Of a stretch of DNA of 16,284 nucleotides, positions 1-6,637 are shown one piece after another. The stretch covers positions 1-16,284 of the forward strand of contig CAIOLZ010000256.1 of the NCBI GenBank assembly GCA_903859265.1, given 5' to 3'. Below the pieces are notes generated by a model. That model made no database searches. It saw only the letters and a program-made list of their open reading frames with translations, and was not told the origin of the DNA. This DNA comes from an uncultured beta proteobacterium (GTDB taxonomy: Bacteria > Pseudomonadota > Gammaproteobacteria > Burkholderiales > Burkholderiaceae_C). Position numbers and translations under genes: made by a program. Position 1 is the first letter of the stretch. Every line of letters starts with the position of its first letter.

Positions 1-105
1 AAACGCCAGTGGTTTGTCAGGTGTCCACAGTGCGAAGGTCGCGCCGATCAGCACAAGGGAAAACAGCAGGGCAGTCAACTTATAAATCGCAATGTTCTTT
101 TTCAT
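1..105 (-). CDS. N-terminal fragment of an exported or membrane-anchored protein (possibly alpha/beta hydrolase)
   Basis: The first 35 codons of a minus-strand gene that runs off the left edge are visible. They begin MKKNIAIYKLTALLFSLVLI and end in WTPDKPLAF. The short basic start followed by about 17 hydrophobic residues is a signal peptide or N-terminal membrane anchor; no lipobox cysteine is seen. A WTPDKP-type segment just after such an anchor is reminiscent of a class of proteobacterial alpha/beta hydrolases, but no catalytic motif lies inside the window, so this is only a guess. The ATG at 105 follows a weak GAAG ribosome site. The gene lies 52 bases downstream of the oxidoreductase gene on the same strand and may be cotranscribed with it. 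Confidence 0.55.
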   Translation of the reverse strand, partial: MKKNIAIYKLTALLFSLVLIGATFALWTPDKPLAF

Positions 106-157
106 ATTTGGACTTCGGCCCTGTGGCTGGGCACCGCGTGTTAAAGCTCCCGGATGC

Positions 158-1135
158 TCAGTTCGGCACCATGACCAGCTTGCCCATAACGCCGCGCGAT
201 CCCATGTGGGCGTAGGCGGCCTTGAGTTCTGACAGTGGCATGGTCCGGTCGATCACGGGTTTGATTTTTCCCTCGGCGTGCCACTGCATTAGCTCGGTCA
301 TCATGCGCGCGTTGTGGCGCGGTTCGCGTTTGGCAAAGTCACCCCAGAATACACCCACAATGGATGCGCCCTTGAGCAAGGCCAGATTGAATGGCAGAGC
401 CGGAATCGGGCCTGCAGCAAAGCCGACAACGAGGTAGCGTCCGCGCCATGCGATCGAGCGAAAGGCAGGCTCGGCGAGTCCGCCGCCGACCGGGTCATAG
501 ACAACATCCGGGCCCTTGCCGTCAGTCAAAAGTTTGAGCGCGCCACGCAGATCTTCAGTGGCGTAATTGATGGTGGCATCAGCGCCAATGGAAACGCAAA
601 TGGCACATTTTTCAGCCGTCGATGCCGCAGCAATCACTCTCGCTCCGGCAGCCTTGGCAATCTGGATGGCGGCAGTGCCCACACCTCCGGCAGCGCCCAG
701 AATCAGCACGGTTTCACCCGCCTTGAGCTGTCCGCGGTCCAGCAAAGCATGGTGCGACGTGCCATAGGTCATGGTGAAGGCGGCGGCGTCCACCAGAGGA
801 AAACCGGCGGGCAAAGGCAGGCACAAGGCGGCAGGCGCCAGTGTGTGCGTTCCAAATCCGCCTGTGCCGCTCAGGCAGGCCACGGCTTGGCCCACCGACA
901 GGTTGTCCACACCTTCCCCGACCGACACCACCACACCAGCATATTCCGAACCTGGCACGAACGGCAGTTTCGGTTTGAACTGGTACTTGTTTTGAACGAT
1001 CAGGATGTCCGGAAAGTTCAGGCTTGCAGCTTTGATTTCGACAAGCACCTCGCCGTGCGCAGGTTGCGGTGTTGTGAGTTCTTTCCATCGCAGGTCATCG
1101 ACCCCGGTGGGGTTGTCACAAATCCAGGCATGCAT
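158..1135 (-). CDS. NADPH:quinone oxidoreductase-like MDR family protein
   Basis: This 325-residue protein is a zinc-free medium-chain dehydrogenase/reductase of the quinone oxidoreductase (QOR) group, predicted to reduce quinones or activated alkenes with NADPH in the cytoplasm. Visible features are the GroES-like N-terminal domain with SLNFPDILI (about 38-46) and PFVPGSEYAGVV (58-69), the nucleotide-binding Rossmann loop LGAAGGVGTAAIQ (146-158), and a C-terminal GVMGKLVMVP segment typical of the family. The structural and catalytic zinc ligands of alcohol dehydrogenases are absent. Length is normal. The ATG at 1135 sits behind a clear GGAGGA site. The gene is divergent from surE across 85 bases, and a probable minus-strand promoter lies there. 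The true substrate cannot be read from sequence; acyl-CoA-linked or quinone substrates are both possible. Confidence 0.88.
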   Translation of the reverse strand: MHAWICDNPTGVDDLRWKELTTPQPAHGEVLVEIKAASLNFPDILIVQNKYQFKPKLPFVPGSEYAGVVVSVGEGVDNLSVGQAVACLSGTGGFGTHTLAPAALCLPLPAGFPLVDAAAFTMTYGTSHHALLDRGQLKAGETVLILGAAGGVGTAAIQIAKAAGARVIAAASTAEKCAICVSIGADATINYATEDLRGALKLLTDGKGPDVVYDPVGGGLAEPAFRSIAWRGRYLVVGFAAGPIPALPFNLALLKGASIVGVFWGDFAKREPRHNARMMTELMQWHAEGKIKPVIDRTMPLSELKAAYAHMGSRGVMGKLVMVPN

Positions 1136-1161
1136 GCCGTTCCTCCAAATTAGGTGGCGGG

Positions 1162-1190
1162 ATGATAGGCGTTTTACCGTCGCGCGTCAG
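1162..1190 (-). promoter_or_regulatory. Probable promoter of the oxidoreductase gene
   Basis: Read on the minus strand, CTGACG (1190-1185) is followed after 17 bases by TATCAT (1167-1162). This gives four of six and five of six matches to the sigma-70 boxes, and it sits about 27 bases before the start codon. It overlaps the putative surE promoter on the other strand. Confidence 0.45.
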
Positions 1191-1199
1191 ACCTACAAT
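1172..1199 (+). promoter_or_regulatory. Probable surE operon promoter
   Basis: TTTTAC (1172-1177) and TACAAT (1194-1199) are separated by 16 bases. The predicted transcript would start near 1206, leaving a leader of only about 15 bases before the surE ATG, and that leader has no clear Shine-Dalgarno sequence. Confidence 0.45.
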
Positions 1200-1220
1200 C
1201 GTTTTGCACTTGATGTGATT

Positions 1221-2000
1221 ATGAAAATACTAATTTCCAATGATGATGGTTACCAGGCGGCGGGCATCGTGGCGCTCTTTGATGCGCTCAAGGATGTTGC
1301 CGATGTTGAGGTCATTGCGCCGGAGCAAAACAACAGCGCCAAATCGAATGCCCTGACCTTGCATTCGCCGCTCTACGTGCACCGGGCAGCCAACGGGTTC
1401 CGCTATGTCAATGGCACACCTGCCGACTGTGTCCATATTGCCTTGTCCGGATTGCTGGACTATCGCCCGGATCTGGTCGTCTCCGGCATCAATAACGGCG
1501 CCAACATGGGCGACGACACCATTTACTCCGGCACCGTCGGTGCTGCAATGGAGGGTTTTCTTTTTGGAATTCCGGCCATCGCCTTCTCGCAAGTGCACAA
1601 AGACTGGGTTCATCTGGAGAGCGCCGCACGCAAGGCCCGCGAACTGGTGCTGGCCTTGCAGCATCAGCAACTCATTACGCCCAAGCCCTGGCTTCTGAAC
1701 GTCAACATTCCGAATTTGCCGTTTGCCGAAATCGGCAAAATGAAGCTCTGCCGGCTGGGCAAGCGCCATGCTGCAGAAAAGGTCATTACCCAGCAGAGCC
1801 CACGCGGCGAAACCATGTACTGGATCGGGGCTGCCGGTCCGGTAATGGACGATGCTGAAGGTACCGATTTCCACGCCACGGCAACCGGCCATTTGGCAAT
1901 AACGCCCCTGAAAGTGGATTTGACGGACCACGGCAGTTTGGGCTACTGGTCCCAAACGGCAGCCCGGTTGGCCAACGCCATGGAACTGCCGGCGCCATGA
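1221..2000 (+). CDS. surE: 5'/3'-nucleotidase SurE
   Basis: This 259-residue cytoplasmic metal-dependent phosphatase hydrolyses nucleoside monophosphates (and, in studied members, short polyphosphate). It is linked to stress survival. The start MKILISNDDG is the family's conserved N-terminus and carries metal ligands D8 and D9. S39 in NNSA and N91 in the GINNGANMGDD block complete the expected metal site, and GTPADC (65-70) and YSGTVGAAMEG follow as usual. The frame is open upstream, but the ATG at 1221 is chosen because it matches the family start. No good ribosome site is visible, so initiation may be of the weak or near-leaderless type. The stop codon overlaps the pcm start (ATGA), indicating translational coupling. 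Confidence 0.96.
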   Translation: MKILISNDDGYQAAGIVALFDALKDVADVEVIAPEQNNSAKSNALTLHSPLYVHRAANGFRYVNGTPADCVHIALSGLLDYRPDLVVSGINNGANMGDDTIYSGTVGAAMEGFLFGIPAIAFSQVHKDWVHLESAARKARELVLALQHQQLITPKPWLLNVNIPNLPFAEIGKMKLCRLGKRHAAEKVITQQSPRGETMYWIGAAGPVMDDAEGTDFHATATGHLAITPLKVDLTDHGSLGYWSQTAARLANAMELPAP

Positions 2001-2758
2001 AGCAGCGGCCCTCCTTTCCCGCAAAACTCGACGGATTAAAGGTCAGGCGGGCGGGACACGTTATATCGGCGAATGCGGGCAGCGATCACTCCCCGCAGGG
2101 ATTGGGGCTGGATTCTGGTGCGGTGCGAGCCCGGATGGTGCAGCTGTTGCAGAAGCAAGGCATTGGCGATAGCTTGGTGCTCAACGCCATGGGTACCGTC
2201 GAGCGCCATCGATTCGTGGACACGGCGCTGGTCAATCAGGCCTATGAAGACACCAGCTTGCCGATCGGTCTGGGGCAGACGATCTCCAAGCCCGGCGTCG
2301 TGTCACGCATGATTGAACTGCTGCGCAACGGCGCAACGGGCAAGTTGGGCCGGGTGCTGGAAATCGGAACTGGCTGCGGTTATCAGGCAGCGGTCCTGAG
2401 CATGGTGGCCACGGAGGTTTACAGCATTGAGCGCCTGCGCGGCTTGCACGACCGGGCTCGCGAAAACTTGCGGCATTTCCGCTTGGCCAATGTGCATTTG
2501 CTGTTTGGCGACGGTATGCAGGGCTTTGCCAAGGGCGCACCCTATGCGGGAATTATTGCCGCTGCCGGCGGTGAGGCCGTTCCCCAGGCATGGCTGGACC
2601 AACTCGCCGTTGGCGGCCGGCTTGTGGCGCCAGTGCATTCGTCCCTGGTTGGCGGTGGCGGGCAGGCGTTGCTGGTGGTGGACAAAACGGCCACCGGCTT
2701 GCGCCAGACTTTGCTCGAGGCAGTGCATTTTGTCCCACTAAAATCCGGCATTGCCTAG
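1997..2758 (+). CDS. pcm: Protein-L-isoaspartate O-methyltransferase
   Basis: This enzyme methylates L-isoaspartyl residues in damaged proteins using S-adenosylmethionine, starting their repair to aspartate. The 253 residues include VERHRFVD (about 68-75), the family signature LPIGLGQTIS, SAM motif I EIGTGCGYQAA (from residue 122), GDGMQG, and the C-terminal HFVPLKSG. It is about 45 residues longer than the 208-residue E. coli protein; the extra part is an N-terminal segment with no recognised domain. A later in-frame start is possible, but the ATG overlapping the surE stop by four bases makes the long form likely. The segment after motif I reads APYAGIIAAAGG, where many homologues have an aspartate (PFDAII); this looks like a lineage variant. 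It lies second in a surE-pcm-nlpD operon. Confidence 0.95.
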   Translation: MKQRPSFPAKLDGLKVRRAGHVISANAGSDHSPQGLGLDSGAVRARMVQLLQKQGIGDSLVLNAMGTVERHRFVDTALVNQAYEDTSLPIGLGQTISKPGVVSRMIELLRNGATGKLGRVLEIGTGCGYQAAVLSMVATEVYSIERLRGLHDRARENLRHFRLANVHLLFGDGMQGFAKGAPYAGIIAAAGGEAVPQAWLDQLAVGGRLVAPVHSSLVGGGGQALLVVDKTATGLRQTLLEAVHFVPLKSGIA

Positions 2759-2771
2759 AAAGAAAGCATTT

Positions 2772-3659
2772 ATGTACGGTTTGTTTCATCGGGGTGGTAC
2801 GCTGGCCAGTGTTGCGCTGGCGCTGGTTTTGGTGGGATGCAGTTCCACTTCCCTGAACCGCGCGCCGGTGGAAGACAGGGCGTCCGCACCGGCCAAACCT
2901 CCGGCTGTTTCCGCTACAGCCAATCTTGCGGCGACACCGGCGGTGAAGCCCCCCCCGGGCTTTGAAAATGCCGGCAAGCCGGGGGACTACACGGTCAAAC
3001 CCAACGACACGCTGATCCGGATCGGACTTGAAAACGGTCAAAACCACAAGGACATTGCGCGCTGGAATAATCTGGACAACCCCAACAAGATTGAAGTTGG
3101 ACAAGTCTTGCGGGTCATTCCGCCGGCGGCCGGGGATGCGCCGCCGACGGCAGCGGTTGCCAAACCTGTCACCAACAGCGCCATTGCAAGCACTCCGCTG
3201 GCGCCGGCTTCCGCAGCGAGTTCGGCCGCGGCTTCTTCCTCAGCGCCCGCAGCCACGCCGGCTGCTACAGCCCCCGTCTCCGGGAGTGATGAGGATCTTG
3301 GCTGGATTTGGCCGAGCAATGGACCAGTCCTTGCTGCATTTGACGAGTCCAAGAACAAAGGTCTTGACATTGGCGGCGCTGCCGGTGACCCGGTACTCGC
3401 CTCCGCGGACGGTAAAGTGGTGTACGCAGGCGAGGGGCTGCGGGGATACGGCAAGTTGATCATTCTGAAACACAACAGCACGTTTTTAACCGCCTACGCC
3501 CACAACCAGACCCTGCTGGTCAAGGAAGACCAGACCGTGAAAAAGGGTCAGAAAATTGCCGAGATGGGTAACACGGATTCTGATCGCGTCAAATTGCATT
3601 TCGAGGTTCGGCGCCAGGGTAAACCGGTGGATCCGACCAAGTTTTTGCCCTCTAGGTAG
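2772..3659 (+). CDS. nlpD: NlpD-like LysM/LytM (M23) lipoprotein, probable amidase activator
   Basis: This 295-residue outer-membrane lipoprotein probably activates a cell-wall amidase during cell separation. The signal peptide ends in lipobox LVGC (20-23), and serine at +2 favours outer-membrane sorting. A LysM peptidoglycan-binding domain follows (about 72-116, GDYTVKPNDTL to VGQVLRVI), then an Ala/Pro/Ser-rich linker (118-172), then a C-terminal LytM/M23 domain (about 178-295). The peptidase metal site is degenerate. The HxGxD position reads NKGLD (N195) and the HxH motif reads KLH (274-276), as in E. coli NlpD, so it is unlikely to cut peptidoglycan itself. The ATG at 2772 follows a purine-rich AGAAAGAAAG stretch, 13 bases after the pcm stop. 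An upstream TTG at 2751 overlapping pcm is less likely. No rpoS gene follows it. Confidence 0.93.
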   Translation: MYGLFHRGGTLASVALALVLVGCSSTSLNRAPVEDRASAPAKPPAVSATANLAATPAVKPPPGFENAGKPGDYTVKPNDTLIRIGLENGQNHKDIARWNNLDNPNKIEVGQVLRVIPPAAGDAPPTAAVAKPVTNSAIASTPLAPASAASSAAASSSAPAATPAATAPVSGSDEDLGWIWPSNGPVLAAFDESKNKGLDIGGAAGDPVLASADGKVVYAGEGLRGYGKLIILKHNSTFLTAYAHNQTLLVKEDQTVKKGQKIAEMGNTDSDRVKLHFEVRRQGKPVDPTKFLPSR

Positions 3660-3692
3660 CGAGGCGACTTCCTGACCCGATAGCTGTGCCGG

Positions 3693-3720
3693 TTGAACGG
3701 CCGTTACCGCCTGAGACAAT
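3693..3720 (+). promoter_or_regulatory. Probable rlmD promoter giving a near-leaderless transcript
   Basis: TTGAAC (3693-3698) and GACAAT (3715-3720) are separated by 16 bases and are good sigma-70-like boxes. The predicted transcription start, six or seven bases after the -10 box, falls on or next to the rlmD ATG at 3726. There is correspondingly no clear Shine-Dalgarno sequence. Confidence 0.5.
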
Positions 3721-3725
3721 GCGGC

Positions 3726-5189
3726 ATGACTGAATCCAAAACCCCTGATTCCCATGCGGCACAAACGCTGCCGGAGGGCTGGCTGCGCATCGAAGCGCTT
3801 GATCTCGAAGCGCAGGGCGTTGCCCACAAGACCGACGGAAAGGTTGTTTTTGTGGACGGCGCACTGCCGTTTGAGCTGGTGAGTGCGCGGATACACCGCA
3901 GCAAAAGCAGTTTTGAAAAAGGCACGCTGACAGAAATTCACAAGGAGTCTTCGCAGCGCGTTCAACCCCAATGCCCGCATTTTGGACTGCACGAAGGCGC
4001 CTGTGGCGGTTGCAAGATGCAGCATTTGCACGTGGGTGCGCAGGTCGCAGTCAAGCAGCGCGTTCTGGAGGACAACCTGTGGCACATCGGTAAGGTCAAG
4101 CCGGTGAATGTGTTGCGGCCCATTGAGGGCCCGGCCTGGGGTTACCGCTACCGGGCGCGACTGTCGGTGCGGTTTGTGCGCAAGAAGGGCGCAGTGTTGA
4201 TTGGTTTTCACGAGCGTAAAAGCCATTTTGTCGCTGACATGAAGGAATGCCATGTACTGCCCCCGCACGTGAGTGCGATGCTGCTGCCGTTGCGGGCCCT
4301 GATTGGCGCAATGGATGCGGCCGAAACCTTGCCACAAATCGAACTTGCCATTGGCGACTCTGCCGATGCCCAGGTGGGCGACATTACTGCGCTCGTGTTG
4401 CGCCATCTTGAGCCCCTGAGTGGCAAGGACCTGCAAAAACTACGCGAATTTGCGGCCGCCCACCACGGTGTTCAATGGTGGTTGCAACCCAAAGGGCCGG
4501 AAACCATTGCCCGGCTGGACGAAGTGTCGGGTCACGGGACTGGCTCTTTGGCCTACCGATTGCCGCAATTCGGCATCACCATGCCGTTCAAGCCTACAGA
4601 CTTTACGCAGGTCAATCCGCACATCAACCGCGTATTGGTGTCCCGTGCGCTCGCCCTGCTGGATGTCAAAAGCACTGAGCGCGTCATTGACTGGTTTTGT
4701 GGTCTCGGTAATTTCACCTTGCCTTTGGCGACGCAGGCAGGCGAGGTGCTCGGAGTGGAGGGTGCAGAGTCGCTGGTGGCGCGCTCGCGTGAAAACTACA
4801 AGCACAATTTTTCAGCATTCGGGATGCTGCCCGGAGCCCGCCGTCCATTGGCGCCGACGGAATTTGTCGTGCGCAACCTGTTCGAAATGACGCCGCAAGT
4901 GTTGGCCGCTGACGGCACCGCGCAAAAGTGGCTCGTCGATCCGCCCCGCGAAGGCGCTTTCTCGTTGGTGCAGGCGCTGGCTGCGCTGATTGGCAGTGCC
5001 GAGCGGGGAGATTGGACCCCTCCGGCGCGCATTGTGTACGTCAGTTGCAACCCCGCCACGCTGGCACGTGACGCCGCCGTATTAGTGGATCAATGCGGTT
5101 ATCAGTGCACAGCGGCCGGTATGGTCAATATGTTTCCGCACACCGCGCACGTAGAAAGCATGGCGGTGTTCGACTGGATTGCAGCTTAG
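3726..5189 (+). CDS. rlmD: 23S rRNA (uracil-1939-C5)-methyltransferase RlmD
   Basis: This 487-residue enzyme makes 5-methyluridine at position 1939 of 23S rRNA with SAM and carries an iron-sulfur cluster. An N-terminal TRAM-like RNA-binding domain (about 18-75) is followed by the cluster cysteines C83, C93, C96 (in ACGGCKMQ) and C175 (MKECHVL). The C-terminal methyltransferase domain shows DFTQVNPHINR, the SAM loop DWFCGLGNFTLPLA, the catalytic cysteine C441 in VSCNPATLARD and the catalytic-base motif HVESM (E477). Of the related uracil methyltransferases, the CX9CX2C arrangement fits RlmD rather than TrmA. A TTG start at 3693 is open in frame, but it coincides with the likely -35 box and is rejected. 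It lies 66 bases after nlpD and probably has its own promoter. Confidence 0.93.
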   Translation: MTESKTPDSHAAQTLPEGWLRIEALDLEAQGVAHKTDGKVVFVDGALPFELVSARIHRSKSSFEKGTLTEIHKESSQRVQPQCPHFGLHEGACGGCKMQHLHVGAQVAVKQRVLEDNLWHIGKVKPVNVLRPIEGPAWGYRYRARLSVRFVRKKGAVLIGFHERKSHFVADMKECHVLPPHVSAMLLPLRALIGAMDAAETLPQIELAIGDSADAQVGDITALVLRHLEPLSGKDLQKLREFAAAHHGVQWWLQPKGPETIARLDEVSGHGTGSLAYRLPQFGITMPFKPTDFTQVNPHINRVLVSRALALLDVKSTERVIDWFCGLGNFTLPLATQAGEVLGVEGAESLVARSRENYKHNFSAFGMLPGARRPLAPTEFVVRNLFEMTPQVLAADGTAQKWLVDPPREGAFSLVQALAALIGSAERGDWTPPARIVYVSCNPATLARDAAVLVDQCGYQCTAAGMVNMFPHTAHVESMAVFDWIAA

Positions 5190-5193
5190 TGCG

Positions 5194-5211
5194 TCAGGCG
5201 TGACTGCCTGA
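5194..5211. terminator. Hairpin between convergent rlmD and lipoprotein genes
   Basis: TCAGGC (5194-5199) pairs perfectly with GCCTGA (5206-5211) around a six-base loop. It occupies almost the whole 23-base gap between two convergent stop codons. Neither side has a long T-run, so it is a weak or imperfect two-way terminator at best. Confidence 0.4.
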
Positions 5212-5212
5212 A

Positions 5213-5626
5213 TTACTCGCCCGATTTGGTCGTCGATTTAGCCTCGGACTTGGCCTTGGCCTTGCCAGGCTTTTCAACATCCGCGGCAGCTTTGTCTGAT
5301 TTTCCAGAGTCCACAATCTCCTCGCCTGGAGCGACCTCTGCGACCGGGGATGGCCGAAGACCCTTGGGTTCAATGCCTTCAATTTTGTTGTCCCGCATGT
5401 ACTGGTCCATGTCTTTCCATCCGGCAAATATCGCACCCTTGGATGCTTTGTCATTGAGGGAGTAGCAATCTTCCAGGCTGCGCATGGCATGGCGGCAAGC
5501 ACTGCCAATGGCCTTCGCTTCGGATTCTTTTTGCGCAACTTTCGGGTCTGCCAGCAGCGTCTGCAGGTCGCAGCCCGCCAACAGCAGGGTAATTGCAAAG
5601 AGGATTGGGCGAGCGGTCATGGACAT
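5213..5626 (-). CDS. Small uncharacterised lipoprotein
   Basis: I do not recognise a named family with certainty. The 137-residue protein begins with a signal peptide ending in lipobox LLAGC (15-19), so it should be a lipoprotein. Aspartate at +2 would, by the E. coli Lol rule, keep it in the inner membrane. The conserved-looking core is residues 26-90: C44 and C54 in ACRHAMRSLEDCY could form a disulfide, followed by the motif FAGWKDMDQYM. The C-terminal third is Lys/Ala/Glu/Ser-rich low-complexity sequence (about 105-137). The start could be the ATG at 5626 or the one two codons later at 5620; neither has a clear ribosome site. It lies downstream of the Bax-inhibitor gene on the same strand, but a terminator separates them. 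Similar short lipoproteins are, to my recollection, present in Comamonadaceae. Confidence 0.8.
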   Translation of the reverse strand: MSMTARPILFAITLLLAGCDLQTLLADPKVAQKESEAKAIGSACRHAMRSLEDCYSLNDKASKGAIFAGWKDMDQYMRDNKIEGIEPKGLRPSPVAEVAPGEEIVDSGKSDKAAADVEKPGKAKAKSEAKSTTKSGE

Positions 5627-5648
5627 TATTTACGGGTATGCAATCATT

Positions 5649-5689
5649 TATCGGCAAAAGTTGCCTATTGTTGAGCAGGACTGCCGATA
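5649..5689. repeat. Inverted repeat upstream of the lipoprotein gene
   Basis: TATCGGCA (5649-5656) and TGCCGATA (5682-5689) form a perfect eight-base inverted repeat with a 25-base spacer. It lies 22 bases before the lipoprotein start and just before the terminator of the upstream gene. It could be an operator pair or a leader hairpin; nothing identifies the binding factor. Confidence 0.35.
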
Positions 5690-5696
5690 GTCTCAA

Positions 5697-5721
5697 AGAA
5701 AAAGGCCCCAAGGGGCCTTTT
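5697..5721 (-). terminator. Rho-independent terminator of the Bax-inhibitor-1 family gene
   Basis: The arms 5700-5709 (AAAAGGCCCC) and 5712-5721 (GGGGCCTTTT) form a ten-base perfect stem with a two-base turn. On the minus strand it is followed by more Ts (TTTTTCTTTG). It begins 23 bases after the stop codon of the gene ending at 5745. Confidence 0.85.
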
Positions 5722-5744
5722 CGTGGGAGAGGTTGCTCGAACAA

Positions 5745-6440
5745 TCAGTCGCGTTCGCCACCGAAAATTCCGAGCAAAGCCAGCAAACTCTGGAACACGT
5801 TGATGATGTCCAGGTAAAGGGCCAGCGTTGCAGTGATGTAATTGGTTTCGCCCCCGTCGATGATGCGCTTGACGTCATACAGCATGTAAGCACTAAAAAT
5901 GCCGATGATGGCCACCGAAATTGCCAGCATGCCGGCACTCGAACCGACAAACATATTGATCAGGCTACCCACCAGCACGACCACCAGACCGACAAACAGC
6001 CATTTGCCCATGCCCGACAGGTCGCGTTTGATCACGGTTGCCAGGCTCGCCATCGCCATAAACACACCCGCCGTGCCGCCAAAAGCAATCATGATCAGAT
6101 CGGCACCATTGCGAAAGCCCAGGGTCATCTCAATCATGCGCGACAACATCAGCCCCATGAAAAAAGTGAAGCCCAGCAAGATGGGAACGCCGGCCGCGGA
6201 GTTTTTGTTCTTTTCTATGGCGTACATGAAACCAAACGCGCCCACCAGGAAAACCACCATACCAAGCCCACCCGACAGCACATGGGACAAGCCTGCGGCA
6301 ACGCCGAACCATGCGCCGAGTACGGTGGGAACAAGGCTCAATGTCAAGAGCCAGTAGGTGTTGCGCAGAACGCGGTTGCGTTGCTCTGCGGAAACGCCAT
6401 AGCCGAAACTGCTGTCCAAGCTGGTAATACGATCGTTCAT
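5745..6440 (-). CDS. Bax inhibitor-1/YccA family membrane protein
   Basis: This 231-residue inner-membrane protein has seven hydrophobic segments, roughly at residues 29-48, 54-73, 84-100, 111-134, 146-164, 170-189 and 205-225. The family signature lies near the end: SAYMLYDVKRIIDGGE, with the YDVKRI acidic/basic pocket thought to gate ion flow in bacterial members, then NYITATLALYLDIINVFQSLLALLG. Relatives are YccA (an FtsH substrate and modulator) and YbhL of E. coli, and BsYetJ, a pH-sensitive calcium leak. Which of these roles applies here is not readable. The ATG at 6440 follows a strong AGAGGAG site. The gene has its own terminator and an A/T-rich upstream region carrying a 17-base palindrome. 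Confidence 0.92.
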   Translation of the reverse strand: MNDRITSLDSSFGYGVSAEQRNRVLRNTYWLLTLSLVPTVLGAWFGVAAGLSHVLSGGLGMVVFLVGAFGFMYAIEKNKNSAAGVPILLGFTFFMGLMLSRMIEMTLGFRNGADLIMIAFGGTAGVFMAMASLATVIKRDLSGMGKWLFVGLVVVLVGSLINMFVGSSAGMLAISVAIIGIFSAYMLYDVKRIIDGGETNYITATLALYLDIINVFQSLLALLGIFGGERD

Positions 6441-6511
6441 AAGGATTCTCCTCTGGAAAAAAACCTAGCTTTGAAATGGTGGCATTTTAGGGATTATCAA
6501 GGGAAGGTCAT

Positions 6512-6528
6512 CAATTTTCTGAAAATTG
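6512..6528. promoter_or_regulatory. 17-base palindrome, candidate operator
   Basis: CAATTTTC (6512-6519), a central T, and GAAAATTG (6521-6528) make a perfect eight-base inverted repeat with a one-base centre. It lies in the 197-base space between the divergent Bax-inhibitor-1 and GlcG-like genes. On the minus strand it touches a possible -35 TTGATG (6514-6509) paired with TAAAAT (6489-6484) at a long 19-base spacing. No other gene or RNA is evident in this space. Confidence 0.4.
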
Positions 6529-6637
6529 CCCCGAATGTTCACAACACAGCGCCCCCGCTGCAGTGGCCCAACCACTTTCCGAATCCCCATGGTAGCAGCG
6601 GTTATGCTTTCAATTTTTTACTGTCTGGGCAAAACCT

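Noticed and set aside
314..1153. Plus-strand open frame of 279 codons opposite the oxidoreductase
   Set aside because: It is a shadow of the MDR gene, which has a strong ribosome site and conserved motifs on the minus strand.
2751..2771. TTG start for nlpD seven codons upstream, overlapping pcm
   Set aside because: It would need a rare start inside pcm without a ribosome site, while the ATG at 2772 has purine-rich bases upstream and gives a normal lipoprotein signal peptide.
3303..3659. Active M23 endopeptidase
   Set aside because: Two of the metal or catalytic histidines are replaced (N195 and K274), matching the inactive NlpD type.
3693..3725. TTG start for rlmD 11 codons upstream
   Set aside because: The TTG is part of the probable -35 box, and the added residues do not resemble the family N-terminus.
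3486..4436. Minus-strand open frame of 316 codons opposite nlpD and rlmD
   Set aside because: It lies wholly against well-identified coding sequence, has no recognisable domain, and follows the third-position bias of the opposite strand.
6562..6578. Short inverted repeat AGTGG...CCACT as a terminator or operator
   Set aside because: Only five paired bases, no T-run, and no relation to a gene end.
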